Shown: in pieces, positions 1-8,421 of the stretch
Layout: each line of letters starts with the position of its first letter
Numbering within the stretch: position 1 is the first letter of the stretch
From: JBHEKP01 sp041859375
GTDB lineage: Bacteria > Hydrogenedentota > Hydrogenedentia > Hydrogenedentales > CAITNO01
Assembly (NCBI GenBank): GCA_041859375.1
Contig: JBHEKP010000042.1
Coordinates: 1 to 43,252, forward strand
DNA: 43,252 nucleotides
Reading direction: 5' to 3'
Notes under the pieces: generated by a model
What the model was told of the DNA's origin: nothing
What the model saw: the letters and a program-made list of their open reading frames with translations, nothing else
Databases searched by the model: none
Made by a program: the position numbers and the translations under genes

Positions 1-125
1 ACAGATGCCGCCACCGGTGCCACAGTAGTGGCCGTCTTCCCTTGGTTTACCTTGTTCATCACCACGGGGAATCCAAGAAAGGCGACCAATACGGCCACAA
101 ACCCGATAAGTACCTTATTGTCCAT
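1..125 (-). CDS. Membrane-anchored protein, N-terminal fragment (cut by window edge)
   Basis: Reading the minus strand from an ATG at 123-125 gives an open frame that runs off the window edge, so only about 41 residues are visible. They begin MDNKVLIGFVAVLVAFLGF, a charged start followed by one hydrophobic segment of about 17 residues. This fits a signal anchor or an uncleaved signal peptide. A purine-rich ribosome-binding site (GGGGGAAAGGA) lies about 7 bases before the ATG. A candidate extended -10 promoter and a perfect palindrome lie further upstream. The family cannot be named from this fragment. Confidence 0.6.
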   Translation of the reverse strand, partial: MDNKVLIGFVAVLVAFLGFPVVMNKVNQGKTATTVAPVAAS

Positions 126-175
126 TTAAATCCTTTCCCCCTTGAAAACAAATTTGTCCAACAACCTGCTGTTTC

Positions 176-199
176 AGTATACCACAACGTCCATTGGAC
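176..199 (-). promoter_or_regulatory. Extended -10 promoter with palindromic operator candidate
   Basis: On the minus strand TGGTATACT (176-184) is an extended -10 element about 50 bases before the truncated gene at 1-125. No good -35 is visible. The -35 area holds the perfect palindrome GTCCATTGGAC (189-199), a possible repressor or activator site. Half sites GTCCA (156-160) and TGGAC (228-232) lie nearby. The rest of the 126-263 gap is AT-rich and otherwise empty. Confidence 0.4.
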
Positions 200-263
200 A
201 ATAAAAATTATGAATACTTTGTTAATATGGACAGAATTACAGCCTTAAAATCCTGCTATATTG

Positions 264-2321
264 CTAATTATCATTTTTAATCTGGTAAACAAGACGGTGA
301 ATTCTTTGCGCGCCTCTGACCATCTCGGGATAAGGGGTGTCCGTAATGTCCAAAAATCCGATGTTGTAATTTTCGCCGTCGTACCACCTGCCCGTGGTGG
401 GCTCATCCACAAACTGGAACCAATGGCATCCCACAAACAAGGGATGCCGGGCCACACTTTCCACATACCTGCAATATGCGTCCGCCCGGTCCTGCTGGTC
501 CCTGGCGGCCACCAGTCCGGTGTGGAACATGCCCCTGTCCAGTGCGCCAAAATGGAATTCTCCAATAATGGCGGGTTTGTCAAAAAGGCCGGCGAATTTG
601 TCGGCTGGAATGCCCGGATAATACAGGTTAAACGAAACGAGATCCGCCGCTTCGGCGCAGGCCTTCACCGATTCGTCCGGAGCGCCGGAAAAGCGGCACC
701 CCAAATACAACTGGTTGGGGGCGTGCCGCCTCAGGGCGTTGCGGATTTCCATGAAGTACCGCAGGGAAAATTCCCTAAGGTACTCTGACATGTCCGCCTC
801 AAAGGCGGTTGTGCGGACGGGCGGCGTGGCAATGTTTTCCCACGAGGCGAAAGAGGCGGACCAAGCATTATTCAGTGCCTCCAGGGAAACATGTTTTTTT
901 TTGAGCATGTCAACAAGGGCGGTTTTGGCGGGCTGCCCCGCGGGGCTTGCCAGAACACCCTCCTTGACCCCCTCCCACGCCAGTTCATTGTCAATAAAAT
1001 ATCCAATGCACAGGGGATTGTTTTTGTGCTTTTCCGTCACCGCCGCCGCCGCCCGCTCCGCAGCAACTGAAAATTCAGGGGCGTAAACATCCATCATCTT
1101 CGCCCAATAGCCCTTTGCGCCGGCAATCTTCGGCACATCCCACAATCCGGTGGAACAGGTGTAGGGGATGTCACCCCCCAGCATCACATCCTCCTGGCTC
1201 CAGTTTCCAATCGTGTTAAACCCCCAATGGCGAAGCCGGGTGTAAACGCTCCTGCGCCATTCATCGGCCCATTGTTCCCCGTATTTCCGGTAAAGGTTGG
1301 CGCGGTAAAAGCTGAAGGTTCTACCCTCCCCCCCAATCGGTTCCGCCATGCTGTGGGCGTTTTTTGCATGCCCGTAGAAGGCCGCCTCCGGGGTTCCCTC
1401 CGCAGGGAGTTCCTCAAACCATTCTTCCCGCTTCTCCACGAAGGTCTGCTCCCAGGTGCCCACACAATCCACCCCCATGGAAAAGAACAGGGTTCCCTCC
1501 GGGGTGACCAGCCACCATTTGCCGTCCACCTTCTCCGTTCTAAACCAACCTGTGGCCTCCAGTTTTGGCCCTTCAGCCCATCCACCAAACCGGTCCCGCC
1601 CGGAAAGGGCGGGGGCCTCCGCGATCTCAGCCGCCTCACGCTCCCTGCGCACGGTGAAATCCCCGTCTGATTTGATTTTTCCCGCCCAGTCTTGGTGCAT
1701 GTACTGGCCGTACTTGTTGATGAAGGGCATTTTCACCGACGCCTCATCGGAATCCCCCGTGAAAAGCGCCACCTTTTTTACACACAACACCCTCTCCTCC
1801 TGGGGCCGGGGCAGGAAAACCTGGAAAGCACTAATCTTGGCCAAGTCAAGAACGTCACCCTCGCCAAGCGGGGCCAACACCGGCAGACCCCGCATACCCC
1901 ATAACTTTTCGGGGCTGCCGTCCTTGAACCGCATCCTTAACACTGCCTCCGAGCCCGGCAGCACGGTGGTTCTGGCGTTGTTGCAGTGGTTCCATCCGTC
2001 CGCGCCGGCGTTGTCCACACGCAGCGCCGTTTCCACCGGGTGTGTTCCGGGGTTGTGCAGCGTCACCGCAATGCCCGAATAATCCTTCCAATCCCAGACG
2101 CCCCCGGGTGCGTTAAAGGTGACATTGGGCCATTCCGCGGTGGAAAAGAGCACCCTCAGCCCGCCCCCGTCCTTCTGTGACGGTTCCGCCGTGCAGTGGT
2201 TGAAAACGACCCCTTCTGGAACCTTTTCGCCGGACAAAAAATCATAAACAACCGTCTCATTTCCAAAAACCGCAGGCACCGTAAGGAAGGCGGCAAAAAA
2301 AACCAGCAGGTATGGGCGCAT
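264..2321 (-). CDS. Secreted GH50-like glycoside hydrolase (beta-agarase family)
   Basis: The 685-residue protein starts with a signal peptide (MRPYLLVFFAAFLTVPAVFG) and so is exported. Residues about 25-190 form a beta-rich carbohydrate-binding-like region. From about residue 255 (GWFRTEKVDGKWWLVTPEG) to the end it resembles the GH50 TIM barrel. The two expected catalytic glutamates are visible: FIDNELAWEG near residue 446 (acid/base) and IIGEFHFGALDRGMFH near residue 588 (nucleophile). GH50 enzymes characterised so far are mainly beta-agarases acting on beta-1,4-galactosyl bonds, so the true substrate is open. An AAGGAG ribosome-binding site lies 6 bases before the ATG. It is transcribed away from the regulator at 2513. 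Confidence 0.8.
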   Translation of the reverse strand: MRPYLLVFFAAFLTVPAVFGNETVVYDFLSGEKVPEGVVFNHCTAEPSQKDGGGLRVLFSTAEWPNVTFNAPGGVWDWKDYSGIAVTLHNPGTHPVETALRVDNAGADGWNHCNNARTTVLPGSEAVLRMRFKDGSPEKLWGMRGLPVLAPLGEGDVLDLAKISAFQVFLPRPQEERVLCVKKVALFTGDSDEASVKMPFINKYGQYMHQDWAGKIKSDGDFTVRREREAAEIAEAPALSGRDRFGGWAEGPKLEATGWFRTEKVDGKWWLVTPEGTLFFSMGVDCVGTWEQTFVEKREEWFEELPAEGTPEAAFYGHAKNAHSMAEPIGGEGRTFSFYRANLYRKYGEQWADEWRRSVYTRLRHWGFNTIGNWSQEDVMLGGDIPYTCSTGLWDVPKIAGAKGYWAKMMDVYAPEFSVAAERAAAAVTEKHKNNPLCIGYFIDNELAWEGVKEGVLASPAGQPAKTALVDMLKKKHVSLEALNNAWSASFASWENIATPPVRTTAFEADMSEYLREFSLRYFMEIRNALRRHAPNQLYLGCRFSGAPDESVKACAEAADLVSFNLYYPGIPADKFAGLFDKPAIIGEFHFGALDRGMFHTGLVAARDQQDRADAYCRYVESVARHPLFVGCHWFQFVDEPTTGRWYDGENYNIGFLDITDTPYPEMVRGAQRIHRLVYQIKNDN

Positions 2322-2347
2322 GGATGACTCCTTGTTGCTTTGGGTTC

Positions 2348-2376
2348 ATCATCCATGAAGGCGGGCGCGCAGTCAA
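2348..2376 (-). promoter_or_regulatory. Weak candidate promoter for the GH50-like gene
   Basis: On the minus strand TTGACT (2371-2376) is followed after 17 bases by GATGAT (2348-2353), then by the AAGGAG ribosome-binding site of the gene starting at 2321. The -35 is good and the -10 is poor. Confidence 0.3.
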
Positions 2377-2428
2377 CCCCGGATCTTTTCGGCCAATCTG
2401 TGGCTGACTCGACGCTTTTCAATTGTTG

Positions 2429-2456
2429 TTGACAAATATCCGCCTTATGGTATTAT
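2429..2456 (+). promoter_or_regulatory. Sigma70-type promoter for the response-regulator-like gene
   Basis: A consensus -35 TTGACA (2429-2434) and TATTAT (2451-2456) are 16 bases apart. They lie 57 bases before the GTG start at 2513. An upstream in-frame TTG at 2423 would place the start codon before the promoter, so it can be excluded. Confidence 0.65.
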
Positions 2457-2512
2457 TTCATCCGGGTGGATGTTTCAAGGTGCGTTGTGTTTGTAAAAAG
2501 GAAGGAGTTTCC

Positions 2513-3436
2513 GTGGCCAGGTTCTTGTACGCCGACTGGGATGAGCGGCTTTCAGCGGTGGTGAGGGAGCATTTTGAGTCGCTAGGACACCAGTGCGACA
2601 CCGCCGTGCGGGGGAGGCTGGCCTGTGAAATGGCCGAGGGGAACGGCTATGACGTTGTTGTCTCCGAGGTGATGCTTCCCGACATGTGCGGTTTTGAGCT
2701 TTGCCGCAGGGTTCGCGCCAACCCGTCCCGTTTCACCACCCCCATCGTGCTTGTCTCCACCATGAGCGCGGAGGAGGAAATCCAGCACGGCATCGATCAG
2801 GGCGCGGACTTCTATCTTCCGAAGCCCTACGACTTTAATCATTTCACCTCCTGCATCCAGTCCCTTGCGGACGGCGCCCCTTCCGTTGAGAAACCGGACC
2901 CGCTCACCCTTCTGTCGGGGCACCAGCACGCGCGCTACATGCTCCAGCATTACATCAGCGCGAGGAAGCCCTTCGCGCTGGTGTGCATGGAACTGGTCAA
3001 CCTTGTCGAATTCGGCCAAAAGACGAGCATTTCCGCCAGAAACAAGGCGCTGCGCCACGCCGCGCGCATCCTTGAGGCCTACGGCAGAAAGATCAAGGAC
3101 GACATGTACAGGCCCGCCCACATGGGTGCGGGTTATTTCATCTGCCTGGTCAGTCCCGACCTTGCGGATCCCTTCTGCGCGTCCATCCGCCGCACCTGGT
3201 CCGACCACCAGAAGGAGCTTTACGAGTCGCTCGGCGTGACGCGTTCCGTCTCGGAGTACGAGGCCTCGCGCGGCGCCTCCAAGGGCGTCCCCCCCGTGAA
3301 CTCGCTGCTCTATTACACCCACAACCGGGGCGACTCCATCCTCACGGCGAAGTCATGCCTTGAGACGCTGAAGCAGATTCGCGAACTGGCCGTCCGTTCC
3401 GCCGACGGAATATACCAGGACCGCCGCATCCGCTGA
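2513..3436 (+). CDS. Pseudo-receiver plus degenerate GGDEF response-regulator-like protein
   Basis: The 307-residue protein starts at a GTG placed 5 bases after GGAAGGAG. Residues 1-115 align to a CheY-like receiver. The phospho-acceptor Asp is Glu (E52 in VVVSEVMLPDMCG), and the second acidic-pocket position is Trp (YADWDE). The conserved Ser82 and Lys104 (YLPKPYD) remain. Residues about 128-290 follow a GGDEF pattern (DPLTLLSG at the start), but the signature itself reads MGAGYF near residue 204, so diguanylate cyclase activity is unlikely. The sequence suggests a phosphorylation-independent, probably non-catalytic signalling protein, perhaps a nucleotide sensor or adaptor. It has its own promoter, and no histidine kinase lies nearby. 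Confidence 0.8.
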   Translation: MARFLYADWDERLSAVVREHFESLGHQCDTAVRGRLACEMAEGNGYDVVVSEVMLPDMCGFELCRRVRANPSRFTTPIVLVSTMSAEEEIQHGIDQGADFYLPKPYDFNHFTSCIQSLADGAPSVEKPDPLTLLSGHQHARYMLQHYISARKPFALVCMELVNLVEFGQKTSISARNKALRHAARILEAYGRKIKDDMYRPAHMGAGYFICLVSPDLADPFCASIRRTWSDHQKELYESLGVTRSVSEYEASRGASKGVPPVNSLLYYTHNRGDSILTAKSCLETLKQIRELAVRSADGIYQDRRIR

Positions 3437-3445
3437 CGCCGTATT

Positions 3446-3474
3446 TTGATCCCGCCGCCGCCGACCCTTAAAAT
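3446..3474 (+). promoter_or_regulatory. Sigma70-type promoter for the ThuA-like gene
   Basis: TTGATC (3446-3451) and TAAAAT (3469-3474) are exactly 17 bases apart, about 50 bases before the ATG at 3523. It lies in the only gap between the regulator and the ThuA-like gene. Confidence 0.55.
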
Positions 3475-3522
3475 GGGCGCTTTCACACAACCACAACGGC
3501 ATGTCCGAAGGAAGGCTGCATT

Positions 3523-4266
3523 ATGGGATCCACGATCAACGTCACGCTCTGGAACGAGCACATCCATGAAAAAGAAATGCCCCGCGTCCAGGCCATCTAT
3601 CCCGACGGCATGCACCGCGCCATCGGCCGCCACCTGGAAGGGCGGCCGGGTATTGGAAAAGTCCGGTATTCGGAACTCGCCGACCCCGATCAAGGGCTGG
3701 CGGACGCTGTTCTGGACGACACGGACGTGCTGGTGTGGTGGGGCCATTGCGCCCATGACCAGGTGACCGATGAAAACGCCGCAAGGGTGCAGCAGCGCGT
3801 GCTGGCGGGCATGGGGCTGGTTGTGCTTCACTCCGGCCACATGTCCAAGCCTTTCATGCGGCTCATGGGAACCAACTGCAACCTGAAATGGCGCGAGCAC
3901 GGGGAGAACGGGGAGAAGGAACGGCTTTGGGTCGTCGAGCCCTCCCATCCCATCGCGGAGGGGATACCCGGTTATTTTGAGCTGCCCAACACCGAAATGT
4001 ACGGCGAACCCTTTGGCATCCCCAAACCGGACGACCTTGTGTTCATCAGCTGGTTCCAGGGGGGCGAGGTTTTCCGCAGCGGCTGCTGCTGGCGCCGCGA
4101 ACAGGGCAAAATCTTCTATTTCCGGCCCGGACATGAGACATTCCCCATCTATCACAATGAAACCGTGCTGAAAGTCATCACCAACGGCGTGCGCTGGGCG
4201 GCCCCCTCCCGCATTGCGGGCGGCTATGTCCAAGGCAACGCCGCACCCCTGGAGCCCATGCCCTGA
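3523..4266 (+). CDS. ThuA-like domain protein
   Basis: This 247-residue cytoplasmic protein has no signal peptide and matches the ThuA (trehalose-utilisation) type of the class I glutamine-amidotransferase-like fold. Visible family patterns are the strand and turn DDTDVLVWWGHCAHD, GLVVLHSGHMSKPF, VVEPSHPIAEGIP and the late GKIFYFRPGHETFP. ThuA-like proteins often sit next to sugar-catabolic genes, and this one precedes a secreted helical protein. The reaction it performs is not established, so no substrate is proposed. AAGGAAGG lies 8 bases before the ATG, and a good promoter lies at 3446-3474. The next gene starts 28 bases after its stop, so the two are probably cotranscribed. Confidence 0.8.
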   Translation: MGSTINVTLWNEHIHEKEMPRVQAIYPDGMHRAIGRHLEGRPGIGKVRYSELADPDQGLADAVLDDTDVLVWWGHCAHDQVTDENAARVQQRVLAGMGLVVLHSGHMSKPFMRLMGTNCNLKWREHGENGEKERLWVVEPSHPIAEGIPGYFELPNTEMYGEPFGIPKPDDLVFISWFQGGEVFRSGCCWRREQGKIFYFRPGHETFPIYHNETVLKVITNGVRWAAPSRIAGGYVQGNAAPLEPMP

Positions 4267-4294
4267 GATCCTTTCCGCAACAGGAGGCCGCGCC

Positions 4295-5605
4295 ATGCTT
4301 CACCGCATCCTGATTACGCTGTCACTGCTTATGGCCGCACTGTGCTGCGAGGGGCGGTGTGAAACCACACTCGCCGAAAAGGCGCGGCTTTTCGAGGCGG
4401 ACATGGTGGAACGTTTCCTGCTGGACGGCCAGGCGCTGTGCAAGCGCCAGCTTCCGGGGCCCGGCCGGGATTATGTGTCCTACAACATGCCGGACAACGC
4501 CTACATGACCGGCATCCACACGGCGACCCTCTCCATGAAGTATGCCGTCACGGGCGCGCCCGCCGACCGTGAGGCGGCGCTGGCATCACTGAAGGCGCTC
4601 CATCTCCTATGCAACGTGAGCGGTGTCCCCGGCCTTCCCGCCAGGGCCGCCTGGCCAAAGGACCGCCCCCACGGCGACGACGGTGTGTGGCGCGACTCCC
4701 CCGACGGTGTCCATGTCTGGCGGGGCGATGTGAGCACCGACCAGGTGGACGGCATCATGTTCGGCTTCTGCCACGCCTTCGATCTGGTGGCGGGGGAGCA
4801 GGAGCGCCCCCTTATCGCGCGGGATGTCGCCGCCATCATTGACCGAATCACCGCCAACGGACTGCGCATAGTGGACAGCGACGGCACCCCCACACGGTGG
4901 GGCCGTTATGACGCGGCGCATGTGAAGCGGCGGGAAAAGATGAACGCCCTTCTCTGGCTTCAGGCGCTGAAGGTGGCGGAGCATGTCACCGGGGATCCAA
5001 AATACGCCGCCCTGTACAGGCAATACGCCGTCGACGAGGGCTACGCGGACGCGGCGGTTGAGGCGCGCCGCCTCCTGAATCCGGCGATGCGCGGTGCTGT
5101 CAACCACAGCGACGATGTGCTTCTTTACCTGGCCTATGTTCCGCTCCTCCTGCTGGAAAAAGAACCGGCCCTACGGGAAAAATACCTTAAAAGCATCCAC
5201 CGATCCTGGGGTGGGAATGAGCGCTTTCCCGGGGTGAAACCGGAGGGCAATCCCTTCTACGCGTTTGTCATGGCCCGCCATTGCGGGGTGCCCGACGCCC
5301 ATCATCCGGGAATTCAAAGCCTCCGGCTTTTCTCGCCCGACATGAAATGGAACCGTGACACCCTGGAAAGGCACCTGAACACCCTAGGCCTGCAATGGGT
5401 GCCGGCGCAAAAAAGTCCGGAACACGTGGACGGACAGCCTGTTCCCATGGATCGGCGTGAGAAAACCTGGTCCGCATGGGTCCAGGACCCCTACCACAGC
5501 GCGGGCGAACGGGACAAAGATCAGTTGATCGAATACAACGGCCATGACTATCTGCTGGCTTACTGGATGGGACGTCATTACGGATTCCTCTCGGAAAAGG
5601 ACTGA
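4295..5605 (+). CDS. Secreted helical protein, possible six-hairpin glycosidase-like fold
   Basis: The chosen ATG follows AGGAGG by 7 bases and starts a clear signal peptide (MLHRILITLSLLMAALC). An earlier in-frame ATG at 4214 lies inside the ThuA-like gene and would hide that peptide. The mature part of about 415 residues is rich in amphipathic helices with repeated Trp, His and Asp clusters (VWRGDVSTDQVDGIMFGF, MNALLWLQALKVAEHVTGD, VQDPYHSAGERDKDQL). This looks like an (alpha/alpha) barrel such as those of polysaccharide lyases or unsaturated glucuronyl hydrolases. I do not recognise the family. The position behind the ThuA-like gene suggests periplasmic carbohydrate processing, which is inference. 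Confidence 0.7.
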   Translation: MLHRILITLSLLMAALCCEGRCETTLAEKARLFEADMVERFLLDGQALCKRQLPGPGRDYVSYNMPDNAYMTGIHTATLSMKYAVTGAPADREAALASLKALHLLCNVSGVPGLPARAAWPKDRPHGDDGVWRDSPDGVHVWRGDVSTDQVDGIMFGFCHAFDLVAGEQERPLIARDVAAIIDRITANGLRIVDSDGTPTRWGRYDAAHVKRREKMNALLWLQALKVAEHVTGDPKYAALYRQYAVDEGYADAAVEARRLLNPAMRGAVNHSDDVLLYLAYVPLLLLEKEPALREKYLKSIHRSWGGNERFPGVKPEGNPFYAFVMARHCGVPDAHHPGIQSLRLFSPDMKWNRDTLERHLNTLGLQWVPAQKSPEHVDGQPVPMDRREKTWSAWVQDPYHSAGERDKDQLIEYNGHDYLLAYWMGRHYGFLSEKD

Positions 5606-5689
5606 CTCCGGACGCCGCCAAGCCCATTTTTGTGAATTAATTTTGTTAACCCATGGCCGCATCACCCGGCATTAATCCAAAAATAATGA

Positions 5690-5695
5690 TATAAT
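5690..5695 (+). promoter_or_regulatory. Consensus -10 hexamer before the redoxin-TPR gene
   Basis: A perfect TATAAT lies in an AT-rich 147-base gap, 57 bases before the ATG at 5753. No convincing -35 sits at the right distance. The gap has no other recognisable feature apart from the GGGAGG ribosome-binding site. Confidence 0.4.
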
Positions 5696-5752
5696 CAATT
5701 ACAAATATGGTTCTTTCCCCGGAGATTTTCGACCGGTGAAAAGGGAGGTGTT

Positions 5753-7672
5753 ATGAAAATGCGTTGTTTTTGGGCTGTTTCCCTGTTCGCGGTTTCGATG
5801 TTTGCCCCCTTTGACGCGGCAACCGCGGAACTGACAAAGGGCAGCCCCGCCCCCCCGCTCGCCGGGGTGGACATCACAGGCACGCAGGTGACATTGGACA
5901 CTCTCGTCCAGGCAGGCCCGTATGTGGTGATCCTGTACTTCTTCACCCCTGACACGGGCGGCGAACTCGCCGCCAAACTTCAACAACTCCAAACCGTGCA
6001 CGGGAAGGACAAATTCCAGATAGTCGCGGTGGGCATGCGCGAAGACGAGGCGGCGCTGGTGGATTTCTCCAAAAGAATGGGCATTTCCTACCATCTTCTG
6101 GAGCCGGGAAAAGTGGAAAATGCGGCATGGCTTTCCGAGGTAAACACCCTTCCCATGACCATTTTCGTGCGCGCCAGCGAGGAAAAAATAATCGATCAGG
6201 TTCTGTCGGGCGGCGGTGCGACCACGGCCAAACTGCTCTCCACCCTGGCCGAAAACCTTTTCCGCCAGCGCAGGACCGAGGCGCTCCAGATGGCCAATGA
6301 CGCGGTGGCAGCCGCCCCCACGGCTGAAACCCGGGAATTGCGCGGGTTTGTGCTGGCCGCCGAGGGAAAACTGGACGAGGCTGAAAAGGAATTCGGGGAA
6401 ATTGGCTCCAAGACGGGGCTTGCCAAGGTGGCGCTGGAGCGCGGTGACGCGGCAGGCGCGACGGCACTCGCCTCGGAGGCCGGCGGCGGATACGCCGGTG
6501 TGGTGAAGGCGGAGGCGCTTGCCCGCCAGGGCAAACTGGATGAGGCCGGAAAGGCCGCCGCCGCCGTTTCCGCATCGGACGCCGCGTCCGACTGGCAAAA
6601 ATCGGACGCGGCCAACCTGGAGGGGCGCATCGCCCATGAACAGGGCAGGCCCGCAGACGCCGCCGCGAAATACGGCCAGGCGGTCGCCCTTGACCCCTAC
6701 AACGTGGTCGCCCTGAGCAACGAAGGCGCCGCCCTGCGCGATTCGGGGAATCTCGAAGGCGCGAAAAAGGCCCTGGAAAAGGCTGCCGGAACGGGTGCGC
6801 CCGATCCGGCTTCCGCACTTCTTCTCCAGCAGGTGATGGCCGAGCTCAAGGAGGCGAATGACACACAGAAGGCCGAACTTGTCCGCAGCCAGATTGAGAG
6901 CCTTGGCAAACGGTTCAAGGAGCTCAAGGAGTCCGGCGCTTCGGCGGCGACCGACGCATGGACCACCCGTCCCCTGGTCATGGCGCTCCTTCCCGGCGGC
7001 TCCGGCTCCCCGGTGTTTTTTGAGCGCGCGGGCACCGATGTGCTGGTCCAGCGCGAAGTCGAGGCGGGACTGGGCGCATCGGGCAAGGTTGGGGTGGTTG
7101 AGCGGGCGATGCTGGACAAACTGCTGCAGGAGTTGAACCTTGGCTCCTCCGAACTTGCCACGGCGGAAACCCAGCGCAGTCTGGGGCAGGTGCTCTCCGC
7201 GGGAATGCTGGGCTTTGTCGAATATGGACGGATTGGCCCGGAGATTGCCGCCCATTTGCGCTTGGTCAACACGGAGACAACCGCCATTGAATTTCAGACA
7301 AAAGCCGTAATTGATGAAAACAACCCCGCCGATGCCGCAAAGGCCCTGACAGAGGCGGTTTTGGGGCATTTTTCCGCCAACCGGGAACTCAAGGGCCTTA
7401 TTGCGGATGCATCCTCCGAGGAGGCGGTGGTGATTAACCTGGGCGCCAAACATGGCGTCAGGCCCGGCATGCAGTTTATAGTACTTGCCGATGGCGCCCC
7501 GATTGAGGTCGGCGGCAGGGTCATTGCGCACCGCCAGGAGCCGAAAGGCGTTCTGGAAGTCACCTCGGTGGAGGCCGAATACGGCGTCGCCAGGGTGAAA
7601 GAACGCCGGGACGGCGCGGTGATTGAGAAAGGCATGAAATTAAAGGCTTCCGTCGGCGCATCCGCGCAGTAA
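5753..7672 (+). CDS. Secreted redoxin-like / TPR / CsgG-FlgT-like fusion protein
   Basis: The 639-residue protein has a signal peptide (residues 1-25). Residues about 27-170 have the AhpC/TlpA thioredoxin fold pattern (KGSPAPPLAGVDITG, YVVILYFFTPDTGG, a cis-Pro loop LPMTIFV). The active-site cysteines are absent (TPDTGG), and the mature protein appears to have no cysteine at all. Residues about 180-385 are tetratricopeptide-like helical repeats. Residues about 400-520 resemble the CsgG-type fold (VGVVERAMLDKLLQELN). The end (INLGAKHGVRPGMQFIV) resembles the FlgT C-terminal beta domain. The likely role is a periplasmic scaffold or sensor rather than a redox enzyme. GGGAGG precedes the ATG. Confidence 0.75.
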   Translation: MKMRCFWAVSLFAVSMFAPFDAATAELTKGSPAPPLAGVDITGTQVTLDTLVQAGPYVVILYFFTPDTGGELAAKLQQLQTVHGKDKFQIVAVGMREDEAALVDFSKRMGISYHLLEPGKVENAAWLSEVNTLPMTIFVRASEEKIIDQVLSGGGATTAKLLSTLAENLFRQRRTEALQMANDAVAAAPTAETRELRGFVLAAEGKLDEAEKEFGEIGSKTGLAKVALERGDAAGATALASEAGGGYAGVVKAEALARQGKLDEAGKAAAAVSASDAASDWQKSDAANLEGRIAHEQGRPADAAAKYGQAVALDPYNVVALSNEGAALRDSGNLEGAKKALEKAAGTGAPDPASALLLQQVMAELKEANDTQKAELVRSQIESLGKRFKELKESGASAATDAWTTRPLVMALLPGGSGSPVFFERAGTDVLVQREVEAGLGASGKVGVVERAMLDKLLQELNLGSSELATAETQRSLGQVLSAGMLGFVEYGRIGPEIAAHLRLVNTETTAIEFQTKAVIDENNPADAAKALTEAVLGHFSANRELKGLIADASSEEAVVINLGAKHGVRPGMQFIVLADGAPIEVGGRVIAHRQEPKGVLEVTSVEAEYGVARVKERRDGAVIEKGMKLKASVGASAQ

Positions 7673-7712
7673 GGGCCCGGCGCCGGCGGACCGCACAACA
7701 AAAGGCGAAGAC

Positions 7713-8417
7713 ATGCATTTTTTGAGCAGAGTGGGCGTTTTTGTTTTTTTCGCGGTTCTCGTTTCCGGCGTTTCGGCGGCCCAGAATCCTTGGGTGTATG
7801 ACAACATCGTGGTGGACGGCCCCGCCACCGGCATCACCAGCGCCTATGAAATCCCCGACTTTACCGCGGCGAGCATTGCCTATCACCATGCGACACCGGA
7901 AAAACCGGAATTGTGGTTCGGCTTTGACGCGGTCTACCACGACTCCATCACGGTGCGGATGGGGGTGCCCCAGTTGGAGCGTTACAGGATGCTGCGGCCC
8001 GTGGCCGCCGTGGTCGGTCCGGGACTGCCCGTGCCCGCATCCCCCCTCCCCTTTGATCTTCCCGCCGGTTACGGCGCGGTGCTCTACGACTGCGCCGAAA
8101 AAAATGTGACCACGGAGAAGGAACGCTTTTCCGGAACGACAAGCTGGATCTTTGAAAGCGAAAACATCCTGCTTCCCGGCACAGGCGCCTATTATCTGGT
8201 GGGTTATGTTCCGGGAGGGGGCGACGGAAAATTCTGGATGTCCCTGGGGGAGGACAGGAAGTTCAAGTTTTCCAGCCTTTTCAGCGTTCCCAGGACAATC
8301 AGGGAGATTCGGGCCTTTTATGAGCAGTCGGAGGATCGTGGGACCGTGTTCTGGGGCACCTTCCTTGCGGTAATCCTGTCCGCGTTCCTGGCCGTCATGG
8401 CTGTTTCGCCCGTGTGA
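7713..8417 (+). CDS. Small exported protein with C-terminal membrane anchor, unknown family
   Basis: The 234-residue protein begins with a signal peptide (MHFLSRVGVFVFFAVLVSGVSA) and ends with a single hydrophobic helix (FWGTFLAVILSAFLAVMAV). The beta-rich middle would therefore face the periplasm. It lies 40 bases behind the redoxin-TPR-CsgG-like gene and is probably in the same transcript. It has AAGGCGAAG as ribosome-binding site. Its stop is only 4 bases from the stop of the convergent gene at 8422, so there is no room for a terminator. I do not recognise the family. Confidence 0.65.
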   Translation: MHFLSRVGVFVFFAVLVSGVSAAQNPWVYDNIVVDGPATGITSAYEIPDFTAASIAYHHATPEKPELWFGFDAVYHDSITVRMGVPQLERYRMLRPVAAVVGPGLPVPASPLPFDLPAGYGAVLYDCAEKNVTTEKERFSGTTSWIFESENILLPGTGAYYLVGYVPGGGDGKFWMSLGEDRKFKFSSLFSVPRTIREIRAFYEQSEDRGTVFWGTFLAVILSAFLAVMAVSPV

Positions 8418-8421
8418 CCGC

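Noticed and set aside
42..248. 68-codon plus-strand frame at the left edge
   Set aside because: It overlaps the better-supported minus-strand start at 125 and has no ribosome-binding site or hydrophobic pattern of its own.
5699..7531. 610-codon open frame on the minus strand
   Set aside because: It is the antisense shadow of the redoxin-TPR gene and has Gly/Arg/His-rich composition typical of such shadows.
7678..7687. CCGGCGCCGG palindrome after the redoxin-TPR gene
   Set aside because: It is a short GC palindrome without a T run or other site nearby, and such sequences are expected by chance here.
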